The notes beneath the pieces are model-generated. The model made no database searches. It had not been told where the DNA came from and saw nothing but the letters and a program-made list of their open reading frames with translations. Positions 1 to 6,199 of a DNA stretch of 6,199 nucleotides are shown here, piece by piece (within the stretch, counting starts at the first letter, position 1; the number at the start of each line of letters is the position of its first letter). Location of the stretch: the NCBI GenBank assembly GCA_900547915.1, contig URIN01000097.1, positions 1 through 6,199 on the forward strand, read 5' to 3'. The stretch is from an uncultured Clostridium sp. Lineage in GTDB: Bacteria; Bacillota; Clostridia; Oscillospirales; Acutalibacteraceae. Both the position numbers and the translations under genes were made by a program.

Positions 1-27
1 GCAGCGTCAGATGTGTATAAGAGACAG
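1..27 (+). other. Nextera read-1 adapter with Tn5 mosaic end (artefact)
   Basis: These bases are the 3' part of the Illumina Nextera read-1 transposon adapter. Positions 9-27 are the 19-base Tn5 mosaic end AGATGTGTATAAGAGACAG, preceded by GCAGCGTC from the adapter. This is synthetic sequence from library preparation, not genome. Natural sequence starts at 28. The carB reading frame passes through it without a stop, so automated gene calling will add false residues to CarB. Confidence 0.98.
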
Positions 28-928
28 GGTTTACCTCAATAACGCTGTATTCAAAGCTTTCGGGATTGAGCGCAAACTGGCAGTTGCATCCGCCCTCTAT
101 TCCTAGTTCGGTTATAATGTCAAGGGACGCCGTGCGAAGCATCTGATATTCCTTGTCACCAAGCGTAACGGCAGGTGCGATAACAATGCTGTCGCCCGTG
201 TGTACACCTACGGGGTCAAAGTTTTCCATAGAGCATACGGCAATAACGTTGCCAGCGCTGTCCCTCATAACTTCAAATTCTATCTCTTTCCAGCCTGCAA
301 TGTATCTTTCAACAAGCACCTGAGTAATGGGGCTGAGCATAAGGCCGTGCTTTGCCACGTCTTCAAGTTCTTTTTCGTTGTAAGCAACACCGCCGCCTGC
401 GCCGCCAAGTGTAAATGCAGGTCTGATAATAACGGGGTAGCCTATTTCAGCGGCAATCTTCTTTGCGGTTTCAACATCGTTTGCAATGTCAGACGGCACA
501 ACGGGCTGGTGTATCTTTAACATCGTATCCCTGAAAAGCTGTCTGTCCTCAGCCTTGTCAATAGCTTCGGCGTCAGTTCCAAGCAGACGCACACCCATTT
601 TGTCAAGGTATCCGTCTTTTGCAAGCTGCATTGATATTGTAAGTCCTGTCTGTCCGCCGAGACCGCCGAGAATGCTGTCCGGCCTTTCTTTCTCGATTAT
701 TCGCTTTACGGTCTCTTCCGTAAGCGGCTCAAGATAAATGTGGTCGGCAAGCGCGCTGTCAGTCATAATGGTTGCCGGGTTTGAGTTTACGAGAACTACC
801 TCAATACCTTCGTCCTTTAGCACACGGCACGCCTGCGCTCCTGCGTAGTCAAATTCGGCAGCCTGACCTATTACGATAGGGCCGGAGCCGATTACAAGCA
901 CCTTTTTAATATCTTTGTTAAGAGGCAT
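28..928 (-). CDS. carB: Carbamoyl-phosphate synthase large subunit, N-terminal 300 residues (3' truncated by contig end)
   Basis: CarB makes carbamoyl phosphate from bicarbonate, two ATP and ammonia supplied by CarA, in the cytoplasm. My translation from the ATG at 928 begins [20 protein letters not shown] and continues colinearly with E. coli CarB, with almost the same numbering. Visible are the N-terminal pre-ATP-grasp fold (about 1-120, with [10 protein letters not shown] and [10 protein letters not shown]) and most of the first ATP-grasp domain, the carboxyphosphate site. Matching E. coli residues are Arg129 (EDR), Arg169 (IIRP), Glu215 (GWKE), His243, and the metal ligands Gln284, Glu298 and Asn300. 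Natural sequence ends just after Asn300. The family is about 1,060-1,075 residues, so over 70% is missing, including the second (carbamate) ATP-grasp half and the C-terminal allosteric domain. Effector control therefore cannot be judged. The ATG overlaps the carA stop by one base (TAATG) and a GGGAGG site lies nine bases upstream. The frame stays open into the adapter, giving a false tail after residue 301. Confidence 0.97.
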
Positions 929-2004
929 TACTCATTACCTCCCATCATTTTTATAAATCTGTCAAATAAAAATCTTGTGTCGTGCGGGCCGCTGCACGCC
1001 TCGGGGTGGAACTGTACGGAAAACGCATTATTTCCCGGGTAATCAATTCCTTCGTTTGTGCCGTCATTGGCGTTGATGTAACTTATTACACCGCCGCATT
1101 TTTCAACTGCTTCATTTACAACGGCATACCCATGGTTCTGTGATGAAATATAAGTTCTGCCCGTCTTTAAGTCTTTGACAGGCTGGTTTACTCCTCTGTG
1201 GCCGTATTTGAGTTTCTCGGTTTTAGCACCCATTGCAAGCGCAAGCAGCTGATGACCAAGACAAATTCCGAAAATCGGCTTTTTGCCTATTAACTTTTTC
1301 AGTTCCTCAATACACTCTGTGTTGTCCTGCGGGTCTCCGGGGCCGTTAGAAAGCATTATTCCGTCAGGATTAAGCTTCAGCACGTCCTCAGCTTTTGTGT
1401 TGTAAGGCATTACGGCAACGTTGCAGCCGCGCTTAACAAGTTCGCGCGCAATATTGTCCTTTTTACCATAGTCAAGCAAGACCACATTGTATTTCGGGTT
1501 TTCCGCCGCAAGGGGAACTGGTCTTTTGCAGGAAACGGATTCAACAGCTTTTTCTACCTTGTAAGCCTTAACTTTTTCCTCGTCAAAATCCCTCGGGTCA
1601 GAGCATATCATAGCGTTCATAACGCCGCTTTCACGAATTATCTTTGTTATCTCTCTTGTGTCAACACCATACACACCCGGTATGTTGTTAGATTTCAGAT
1701 ATTCGTCAAGTGTTCTGTTACATCTGAAGTTAGACGGGTTGTCGCACTTTTCACGCACGATATATGCCGTAACGCTTGATTTGTTGCTTTCGGCGTCATC
1801 GTCAATAAAGCCGTAGTTTCCTATAAGCGGAAAAGTCTGCAGAACTATCTGTCCGTAGTAACTCGGGTCGGTAAGCGTTTCAATATAGCCGCACATACCT
1901 GTGGTGAATACAAGCTCGCCTGTAACATCTCCGCCTGCGCCGAAACGTCTGCCTTCAAATGTTTTGCCGTTTTCAAGGCATATGTAAACTTTTTCGTTGT
2001 CCAT
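928..2004 (-). CDS. carA: Carbamoyl-phosphate synthase small (glutamine amidotransferase) subunit
   Basis: CarA hydrolyses glutamine and passes ammonia to CarB through the complex. The protein is 358 residues, a normal full length. Residues 1 to about 150 are the CarA-specific N-terminal domain ([20 protein letters not shown], then [17 protein letters not shown]). Residues about 172-355 are a class I glutamine amidotransferase domain. Its nucleophile Cys248 lies in GICLGHQ, and His333 and Glu335 lie in QFHPEA, so the triad is complete. The oxyanion and glutamine-site motif SNGPGDP is at 219-225. The ATG at 2004 is preceded by GGGAAG with an 8-base spacer. It starts 16 bases after the argF stop and its TAA overlaps the carB ATG. 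Placement among arg genes suggests it serves arginine synthesis. Whether the host also has a pyrimidine-specific copy cannot be seen here. Confidence 0.98.
   Translation of the reverse strand: MDNEKVYICLENGKTFEGRRFGAGGDVTGELVFTTGMCGYIETLTDPSYYGQIVLQTFPLIGNYGFIDDDAESNKSSVTAYIVREKCDNPSNFRCNRTLDEYLKSNNIPGVYGVDTREITKIIRESGVMNAMICSDPRDFDEEKVKAYKVEKAVESVSCKRPVPLAAENPKYNVVLLDYGKKDNIARELVKRGCNVAVMPYNTKAEDVLKLNPDGIMLSNGPGDPQDNTECIEELKKLIGKKPIFGICLGHQLLALAMGAKTEKLKYGHRGVNQPVKDLKTGRTYISSQNHGYAVVNEAVEKCGGVISYINANDGTNEGIDYPGNNAFSVQFHPEACSGPHDTRFLFDRFIKMMGGNE
938..943 (-). promoter_or_regulatory. carB ribosome binding site inside the carA 3' end
   Basis: On the minus strand this reads GGGAGG, nine bases before the carB ATG. 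It overlaps the Gly-Gly codons near the end of carA. With the TAATG stop/start junction, this arrangement favours translational coupling, which suits two subunits needed in equal amounts. The coupling is inferred from layout. Confidence 0.85.
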
Positions 2005-2012
2005 AAATTAAA

Positions 2013-2018
2013 CTTCCC
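2013..2018 (-). promoter_or_regulatory. carA ribosome binding site (weak)
   Basis: GGGAAG on the minus strand sits 8 bases before the carA ATG, in the 16-base gap after the argF stop. It is a poorer match to the anti-Shine-Dalgarno sequence than the sites before argF, argB and carB. Confidence 0.6.
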
Positions 2019-2020
2019 GA

Positions 2021-2932
2021 TTAGTTGTTGCCGCCAAGCAGTTTTACAAGTACCGCTTTCTGTGCGTGAAGTCTGTTTTCAGCCTCGTCAAATATCTCGT
2101 CTGCGTGAGCTTCAAATACCTCTGCGGTAATTTCTTCGCCTCTGTGAGCAGGCAGACAGTGAAGAACCATGGCACCGTCTTTTGCAACTGCCATTACTTC
2201 ATCATTTATCTGATAATCCTTGAATATCTTTTCACGCGCTGCTTTTTCATCTTCCTGGCCCATAGAAGCCCATACATCGGTGTAAAGAATATCAGAATCT
2301 TTTGCACATTCTTTAATATCTGAAGAGCAGGTGAATTTACCGTTTTCAGATGCCCATTTCATAATTTCAGCGTCTGGTTTGTAGTCATCGGGGCAGGCAA
2401 TTGCACATTCCATTCCCATTGTGATAGCGCCAACAATTAGGCTGTTTGCCATATTGTTTCCATCGCCGATAAAGCAGAATTTAAGTCCGTCAAAAGTCTT
2501 TTTGTATTCTCTTATCGTCATAAGGTCGGCAAGCACCTGGCACGGATGGCAGTAATCTGTAAGTCCGTTGATGATCGGAATTGAGCCGTATTTTGCAAGG
2601 TCCTCAACCTCTTTTTGCTCAAAAGTTCTTATCATAATACCGTCAAGATAGCGTGAAAGTACACGTGCTGTATCCTGTACGGGTTCGCCTCTGCCTATCT
2701 GAAGGTCTCTGTTTGAAAGAAACAGCGCCTGTCCGCCAAGCTGATACATTCCTGTTTCAAATGAAACTCTTGTTCTTGTTGAACTTTTCTGGAAGATCAT
2801 TCCAAGTGTCTTACCCTTTAAAAGGTGATGCTCAATGCCGTGCTTCGTTTCGTACTTAAGCTGGTCGGCAAGGTTTAAAATATCAAGTATGTCGTGGTGG
2901 TCCAGGTCCTGCAGTTTAAGCAAATGTTTCAT
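2021..2932 (-). CDS. argF: Ornithine carbamoyltransferase
   Basis: This enzyme condenses carbamoyl phosphate with ornithine to give citrulline and phosphate. With the ATG at 2932 it has 303 residues, typical for the family (about 300-335). Numbering here follows this start. The carbamoyl-phosphate loop S-T-R-T-R is at 51-55 and HPCQ at 129-132. The ornithine-side motif DVWASMG is at 219-225, and HCLPAHRGEE at 258-267 contains the active-site Cys259. DVWASMG with HCLP marks a true ornithine enzyme rather than an aspartate or N-acetylornithine carbamoyltransferase. The longest open frame begins two codons earlier at a TTG (2938). The ATG is preferred because the strong AAGGAGG lies nine bases before it but only three before the TTG. 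It overlaps the end of argD by 17 bases and stops 16 bases before carA, whose product helps make its substrate. Context argues for an anabolic enzyme rather than a catabolic ArcB, since no arcA or arcC is adjacent. Confidence 0.97.
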   Translation of the reverse strand: MKHLLKLQDLDHHDILDILNLADQLKYETKHGIEHHLLKGKTLGMIFQKSSTRTRVSFETGMYQLGGQALFLSNRDLQIGRGEPVQDTARVLSRYLDGIMIRTFEQKEVEDLAKYGSIPIINGLTDYCHPCQVLADLMTIREYKKTFDGLKFCFIGDGNNMANSLIVGAITMGMECAIACPDDYKPDAEIMKWASENGKFTCSSDIKECAKDSDILYTDVWASMGQEDEKAAREKIFKDYQINDEVMAVAKDGAMVLHCLPAHRGEEITAEVFEAHADEIFDEAENRLHAQKAVLVKLLGGNN

Positions 2933-4088
2933 CTTCAATTACCTCCTTAAGAATAGCCAGTCCTTTATCCATTTCTTCCTTTGATATGCTAAGCGCGGGA
3001 AGAAGTCTTACCTTTGTTTTTGCGGTCAGCACAAGAAGTCCTTTTTCAAGGCACTTGTTTGCAATGTCCGCAGCTTTTTTATCTGTTTCAACACCCAGCA
3101 TCATTCCCATACCGGAAACTGATTTAACGCCTTTTATTTCTTTTATTTTGTTTACTAAGTATTCACTCTTTTTGGTAACTTCATCAAGGAATTTATTGTC
3201 AATCCTCTTTACGATGCTGATAGCGCCTGCTGCGGCTATCGGGTTTCCGCCGAATGTTGAGCCGTGCGAGCCTGGAGTTACAGTGTCTTCAAGTTTGTCG
3301 CCGAAGATGACTGCGCCCATCGGCAGACCGCCTGCAAGTCCTTTTGCGGTTGAAACGATGTCCGGCTTTACACCGTAGTGCATGTACGCGAAATATTTTC
3401 CCGTTCTGCCGTTGCCCGTCTGTACCTCGTCAACGCACATAAGAATGTCTTTTTCTTTGCATATTCTGTCTATCTCTTCAATAAATTCTTTGTCAAGATT
3501 TAGAACTCCGCCTTCACCCTGAACGCACTCAAACATAATGGCGCAAACATCGTCAGTTATCATATTGCTAAGAGCTTCAATGTCATTTGCGGGGCAGTAT
3601 TTAAAACCGGGCGTGAAAGGCCCGAATATCTGATGAAATCCGTCCTGACCCGTTGCGGAAAGAGTGGTTATCGTTCTGCCGTGAAATGAATTTACAAGTG
3701 TGATAATCGTCTTGCGTCCTTCGCCGTATTTGTCAAAACTGTATTTGCGGGCGAATTTAATCATTCCTTCATTTGCTTCTGCGCCGCTGTTGCCGAAAAA
3801 TACTTTTTTCATTCCTGTTTTTTCACACAGCAGTTTCGCAAGTTCAGCGCAGGGCTCTGTGTAGTAAAGATTTGAGGTGTGCTGTATCTTGTCGAGCTGG
3901 TCGATAACTGCTTTCTTCCATTCATCGTCTGCAATTCCAAATGCTGTTACACCGATGCCCGAGCCGAAATCTATGTATTCTTTTTCGTTTTCATCGTACA
4001 CTGTTGAGCCTTTTCCGTGTGTCAGTACAACACCGAATCTGCCGTATGCGTGCGAAACGTATTGTTGGTCTGTCTCTTTTACGTCCAT
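2916..4088 (-). CDS. argD: Acetylornithine aminotransferase (PLP-dependent, class III)
   Basis: ArgD transfers an amino group from glutamate to N-acetylglutamate semialdehyde, giving N-acetylornithine and 2-oxoglutarate. The 390 residues match the usual length. Class III aminotransferase features appear in order: SGAEANEGMIKFARK (101-115; PLP phosphate site), NSFHGRT (133-139; Arg138 for the substrate carboxylate), Asp220 in VDEVQTG (PLP nitrogen partner), Lys249 in STAKGLAGG (Schiff-base lysine), and HGSTFGGNP (275-283). The C-terminal small domain ends with VRLLPALSIS. The ATG at 4088 follows GGAAAGG with a nine-base spacer, and an in-frame TAA at 4118-4116 rules out a much longer form. It lies between argB and argF, so acetylornithine is the likely substrate. 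Relatives acting on succinylornithine, succinyldiaminopimelate or GABA share the fold and cannot be excluded by motif alone. The preceding 93-base gap is the largest in the operon. Confidence 0.97.
   Translation of the reverse strand: MDVKETDQQYVSHAYGRFGVVLTHGKGSTVYDENEKEYIDFGSGIGVTAFGIADDEWKKAVIDQLDKIQHTSNLYYTEPCAELAKLLCEKTGMKKVFFGNSGAEANEGMIKFARKYSFDKYGEGRKTIITLVNSFHGRTITTLSATGQDGFHQIFGPFTPGFKYCPANDIEALSNMITDDVCAIMFECVQGEGGVLNLDKEFIEEIDRICKEKDILMCVDEVQTGNGRTGKYFAYMHYGVKPDIVSTAKGLAGGLPMGAVIFGDKLEDTVTPGSHGSTFGGNPIAAAGAISIVKRIDNKFLDEVTKKSEYLVNKIKEIKGVKSVSGMGMMLGVETDKKAADIANKCLEKGLLVLTAKTKVRLLPALSISKEEMDKGLAILKEVIEDETFA
2942..2948 (-). promoter_or_regulatory. argF ribosome binding site that fixes the ATG start
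   Basis: The minus strand reads AAGGAGG inside the last codons of argD (Lys-Glu-Val). The spacer to the ATG at 2932 is nine bases, against three to the upstream TTG at 2938. That makes the ATG the credible start and puts argF initiation under the influence of ribosomes finishing argD. Confidence 0.88.
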
Positions 4089-4097
4089 AAAATATAG

Positions 4098-4104
4098 CCT
4101 TTCC
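4098..4104 (-). promoter_or_regulatory. argD ribosome binding site
   Basis: GGAAAGG on the minus strand is nine bases before the argD ATG. It is a moderate match and supports the start at 4088. Confidence 0.65.
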
Positions 4105-4122
4105 GCTACTGGGGTTTAGTTA

Positions 4123-4158
4123 CTCCGATACCAAGTGTAGCCGTCTGTGTTATCGGAA
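4123..4158 (-). other. Inverted repeat (possible mRNA hairpin) in the argB-argD gap
   Basis: The arms TCCGATA and TATCGGA (4124-4130 and 4151-4157) are perfect complements of seven bases, extendable by one G-U pair. They are separated by a 20-base loop that could add a few inner pairs. In the direction of transcription the repeat is not followed by a U-run, so it does not look like an intrinsic terminator for argB. It could be an RNA processing or stability element, a protein-binding palindrome, or chance. No -35/-10 pair was convincing in this gap. Confidence 0.4.
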
Positions 4159-4181
4159 GTTATTTTTGATTATTTTAGTGT

Positions 4182-5039
4182 TTATCTGCTTCTGAACATC
4201 GTTCCCATACCTTCATCGGTAAGCATTTCCATAAGTATGGAGTGGGGAACACGTCCGTCAATAATGAAAGCTCTTTTTACGCCTTCTCGGATTGCCTGTG
4301 TCATAGAGTCTATTTTTGGAATCATTCCTCCGCTTATTATTCCGTCAGCAATCAGCGCAGGTACATCTGAAATATATACTCTGTGAATAAGTGAACTTTC
4401 ATCATCCTTGTCTCGGAGAAGTCCTGCAACATCTGTCATTGAAATAAGCGCTTCTGCTTTCAGCTTGCCTGCAACGGCAGCCGCAACTGTGTCTGCGTTT
4501 ATGTTATAGCAGTTGCCCTCCTCATCATATCCAACGGTGGATATAACGGGTATAAAGCTGTGTTCAAGTGCTTCTTCAACAACGTCCATATTCATTTCCG
4601 TAATGTCACCTACATAGCCGTGAGTTTTATCAAGCGGGCGGCATTTTATCATATTGCCGTCCATTCCCGAAAGTCCTATTGCATGGCCGCCGAGATTACC
4701 TATCTGGCAAACAAGGTCTTTGTTTACTTTGCCTGCAAGCACCATCTGAACAACATTTGCAGTTTCTTTGTCTGTAACTCTGAGCCCGCTAATAAATTCG
4801 CTCTTGATGTTCATTTTTTCAAGCGTTTTGCTTATTTCGGGGCCGCCGCCGTGAACAAGTACAACTCTTATTCCGATTGTGGTAAGAAGCACAAGGTCGT
4901 GCATAACGGACACTTTGAGTTCGTGATTTATCATAGCGTTTCCGCCGTATTTGATTACAACAGTCTTTTTTCTGTAAAGCTGAATGTTGGGAAGCGCCCT
5001 TGCAAGCACTTCGGCTTTCATAGCATTTGTAATATCCAT
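4182..5039 (-). CDS. argB: N-acetylglutamate kinase, probably arginine-inhibited type
   Basis: ArgB phosphorylates the gamma-carboxyl of N-acetyl-L-glutamate with ATP, the committed step when acetyl groups are recycled. The 285-residue protein is an amino acid kinase. VIKYGGNAM (28-36) holds the phosphate-binding Lys30, HGGGPEIS is at 63-70, and GLRVTD (85-90) holds the substrate-binding Arg87. NINAD (179-183) supplies Asn179 and Asp183, and GGMIPK (237-242) supplies Lys242. Relative to the 258-residue, arginine-insensitive E. coli enzyme it has about 22 extra N-terminal residues. These resemble the helix of hexameric, arginine-sensitive kinases (ARALPNIQLYRKKTVVIKYGG region). It also carries a C-terminal H-x-x-L-x-E ... 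G-x-G-T pattern (266-280) of the kind associated with arginine binding. Feedback inhibition is therefore likely but inferred. The ATG at 5039 follows GGAGG by seven bases. The gene begins 16 bases after argJ. Confidence 0.97.
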   Translation of the reverse strand: MDITNAMKAEVLARALPNIQLYRKKTVVIKYGGNAMINHELKVSVMHDLVLLTTIGIRVVLVHGGGPEISKTLEKMNIKSEFISGLRVTDKETANVVQMVLAGKVNKDLVCQIGNLGGHAIGLSGMDGNMIKCRPLDKTHGYVGDITEMNMDVVEEALEHSFIPVISTVGYDEEGNCYNINADTVAAAVAGKLKAEALISMTDVAGLLRDKDDESSLIHRVYISDVPALIADGIISGGMIPKIDSMTQAIREGVKRAFIIDGRVPHSILMEMLTDEGMGTMFRSR

Positions 5040-5046
5040 TTTGCTT

Positions 5047-5051
5047 CCTCC
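5047..5051 (-). promoter_or_regulatory. argB ribosome binding site
   Basis: GGAGG (extended to GGAGGAA) on the minus strand is seven bases before the argB ATG, inside the 16-base argJ-argB gap. The argJ stop TGA is directly followed by an in-frame TAG, a tandem stop just ahead of this site. Confidence 0.85.
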
Positions 5052-5055
5052 GCTA

Positions 5056-6144
5056 TCAGGTTCTGTAATCGCCGTTTATTTTTACATAATCGTATGTTAA
5101 ATCGCAGCCCCAAGCCTTTGCGCTGCTTTCGCCTGCATTGAGGTTTATGATTACATAGATTTCATCGCTCTTAAGCACTTCTGCGGCCTTTTCCTCGGAA
5201 AAGTCAACGCCTGCACCGTTTCTGCAAACGGCAATCTCGCCGAATTCGCTCTTTATATCAACGTCAACTTTGTTTATGTCAAATTCAGCGGGCGCGTAGC
5301 CGACCGCGCAGAGAATTCTGCCCCAGTTTGCGTCCTCGCCGAATACTGCGCATTTGAAGAGGGTAGAACCAACAACGCTTTTTGCCACTGTAATAGCTGT
5401 GTCTTTGTCTGGGCAGCCCTTGCACTCGCATTCAATCATCTTTGATGCGCCCTCGCCGTCTTTTGCAAGCATTTTGGTAAGATTCATCATAACTTCATAA
5501 AGAGCGGCTTTAAAATCTTCGTATCCTTCACATTCAGAAGTTATCTCTTCATTGCCTGCAACGCCGTTTGCCATAACGCATACCATATCATTTGTGGAAG
5601 TGTCTCCGTCTATTGAAAGGCAGTTATATGTAACTTTTACAATATCATCAAGCGCCGCCTGAAGCATCTTTGCGCTTATGTTTATATCACTCGTAATGAA
5701 GTTGAGCGTAGTTGCCATGTTTGGGTGTATCATACCGGAGCCTTTTGCCATTCCGCCGACTCTGCAAGTTTTTCCGTTAACGCTGAATTCAACAGCGTAT
5801 TCCTTTTTGATTGTGTCTGTTGTCATGATAGCGGTTGCCGCTTCTTCGTTACCTGTGTATGAAAGTCCTGCAACAAGCGGAGTTATGCCTTCTTCTATCG
5901 GCTCTATAGGAAGTATCTGACCGATAACACCCGTTGAAGCAACAACTACCTCGCTGGCGTCAATTCCAAGTGCATCTGCGGCAAGTTCGCACATTCTGCC
6001 TGCTTTTTCAACGCCGTCAGCGTTGCAGGTGTTTGCGTTTTTAGAGTTTACAATAACCGCTTTTGCATGATTATTTGTTTTTTCAAGATTGCTCTTTGTC
6101 ACCAAAATAGGAGCACCTTTTACTTTGTTTGTTGTGTATACAGC
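5056..6144 (-). CDS. argJ: Glutamate N-acetyltransferase / ornithine acetyltransferase, 5' truncated by contig end
   Basis: ArgJ transfers acetyl from N-acetylornithine to glutamate, releasing ornithine and regenerating N-acetylglutamate. Bifunctional members can also use acetyl-CoA. Natural sequence gives 362 residues beginning AVYTTNKVKGAP. Full-length enzymes are about 400, so roughly 40-50 N-terminal residues and the true start lie beyond the right edge. Numbering from that first visible Ala, the oxyanion-hole Thr-Gly of ASTGVIG is at 71-72. The self-cleavage motif GMIHPNMATTLNF spans Ala144/Thr145: the precursor should cut there, and Thr145 (codon 5712-5710) becomes the nucleophile of the beta chain. 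Conserved GEDANWGRI (269-277) and the C-terminal KAWGCDLTYDYVKINGDYRT are present. An ATP-less GTG frame extension to 6159 encodes M-Y-K-R-Q from adapter and is not protein sequence. Thirteen cysteines, three in a C-x-C-x-x-C cluster at 239-244, are unusual. Monofunctional and bifunctional forms cannot be told apart from this sequence. Confidence 0.96.
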   Translation of the reverse strand, partial: AVYTTNKVKGAPILVTKSNLEKTNNHAKAVIVNSKNANTCNADGVEKAGRMCELAADALGIDASEVVVASTGVIGQILPIEPIEEGITPLVAGLSYTGNEEAATAIMTTDTIKKEYAVEFSVNGKTCRVGGMAKGSGMIHPNMATTLNFITSDINISAKMLQAALDDIVKVTYNCLSIDGDTSTNDMVCVMANGVAGNEEITSECEGYEDFKAALYEVMMNLTKMLAKDGEGASKMIECECKGCPDKDTAITVAKSVVGSTLFKCAVFGEDANWGRILCAVGYAPAEFDINKVDVDIKSEFGEIAVCRNGAGVDFSEEKAAEVLKSDEIYVIINLNAGESSAKAWGCDLTYDYVKINGDYRT

Positions 6145-6199
6145 CTGTCTCTTATACACATCTCCGAGCCCACGAGCCGGACTCCTAACTCGTATGCCG
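6145..6199 (-). other. Nextera read-2 adapter with i7 index (artefact)
   Basis: CTGTCTCTTATACACATCT (6145-6163) is the complement of the Tn5 mosaic end. It is followed by CCGAGCCCACGAG and, after two bases, an eight-base block GGACTCCT (6179-6186) that looks like a Nextera i7 index (I recall it as N705). The tail CTCGTATGCCG matches the flow-cell adapter. From memory, two bases differ from the standard adapter (6177 and 6188), probably read errors. None of this is genome. Confidence 0.98.

Noticed and set aside
200..737. Plus-strand open frames of 106 and 83 codons
   Set aside because: They lie opposite carB, whose minus-strand translation matches the family residue by residue. The plus-strand products resemble nothing I recognise and lack good ribosome sites.
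4123..4175. Intrinsic terminator at the argB-argD gap
   Set aside because: The T-rich stretch follows the hairpin only on the plus strand, where there is no gene to terminate, and it does not abut the stem. In the direction of transcription there is no U-run.
4089..4181. Separate promoter or ArgR/AhrC operator for argD
   Set aside because: No -35/-10 pair with normal spacing was found; TATATT lies between the ribosome site and the ATG. I could not recognise an ARG-box palindrome. The expected operon promoter is upstream of argJ, outside the window.
2066..5920. Other plus-strand open frames, including a 193-codon frame at 4560-5141
   Set aside because: Each is antisense to a confidently identified arg gene and none shows a recognisable motif. 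They are shadows of the minus-strand coding bias.
28..6144. A previously undescribed system hidden among these genes
   Set aside because: All coding space is taken by six standard arginine-pathway genes with intact active sites. No extra gene, fusion, insertion or frameshift was found.
9..6163. Transposon with 19-base terminal inverted repeats
   Set aside because: The repeats are the synthetic Tn5 mosaic ends of Nextera adapters, flanked by adapter and index sequence. There is no transposase and no target duplication.

Overview
The window is one block of bacterial DNA carrying six arginine-biosynthesis genes, with sequencing-library adapter left on both ends. Bases 1-27 and 6145-6199 match Illumina Nextera (Tn5) adapter, so only 28..6144 is natural sequence. 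I see no phage, transposon, CRISPR, tRNA or rRNA, and no undescribed system.

All genes are on the minus strand. In transcription order (right to left) they are: argJ (5' end missing, ornithine acetyltransferase), argB (acetylglutamate kinase), argD (acetylornithine aminotransferase), argF (ornithine carbamoyltransferase), carA (carbamoyl-phosphate synthase small subunit) and carB (large subunit, only the first 300 codons). Spacing is tight: 16 nt argJ-argB, 93 nt argB-argD, 17 nt overlap argD/argF, 16 nt argF-carA, 1 nt overlap carA/carB (TAATG). This looks like one operon. Its promoter, probably with argC, lies beyond the right edge, and the rest of carB and any terminator lie beyond the left edge.

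The genes form the acetylated-ornithine cycle plus citrulline synthesis. ArgB phosphorylates N-acetylglutamate. The missing ArgC step would reduce the product, and ArgD transaminates it to N-acetylornithine. ArgJ moves the acetyl group back onto glutamate and releases ornithine. CarA/CarB make carbamoyl phosphate from glutamine-derived ammonia, bicarbonate and ATP, and ArgF joins it to ornithine to give citrulline. ArgG and ArgH, which finish arginine, are not here.

The host is probably a member of the Bacillota, most likely a clostridial anaerobe from a metagenome. The support is a contiguous arg-car cluster using the ArgJ cycle, strong GGAGG ribosome sites before several genes, moderate to low GC by eye, and a cysteine-rich ArgJ. 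This is inference; no taxonomic marker is present. The order argJBDF-carAB differs from the Bacillus subtilis order argCJBD-carAB-argF by the position of argF.

The points most useful to a reader are artefacts and start choices. The apparent argJ N-terminus (M-Y-K-R-Q) and the apparent carB tail (V-S-Y-T-H-L-T-L) are translated adapter. The correct argF start is an ATG two codons inside the longest open frame.
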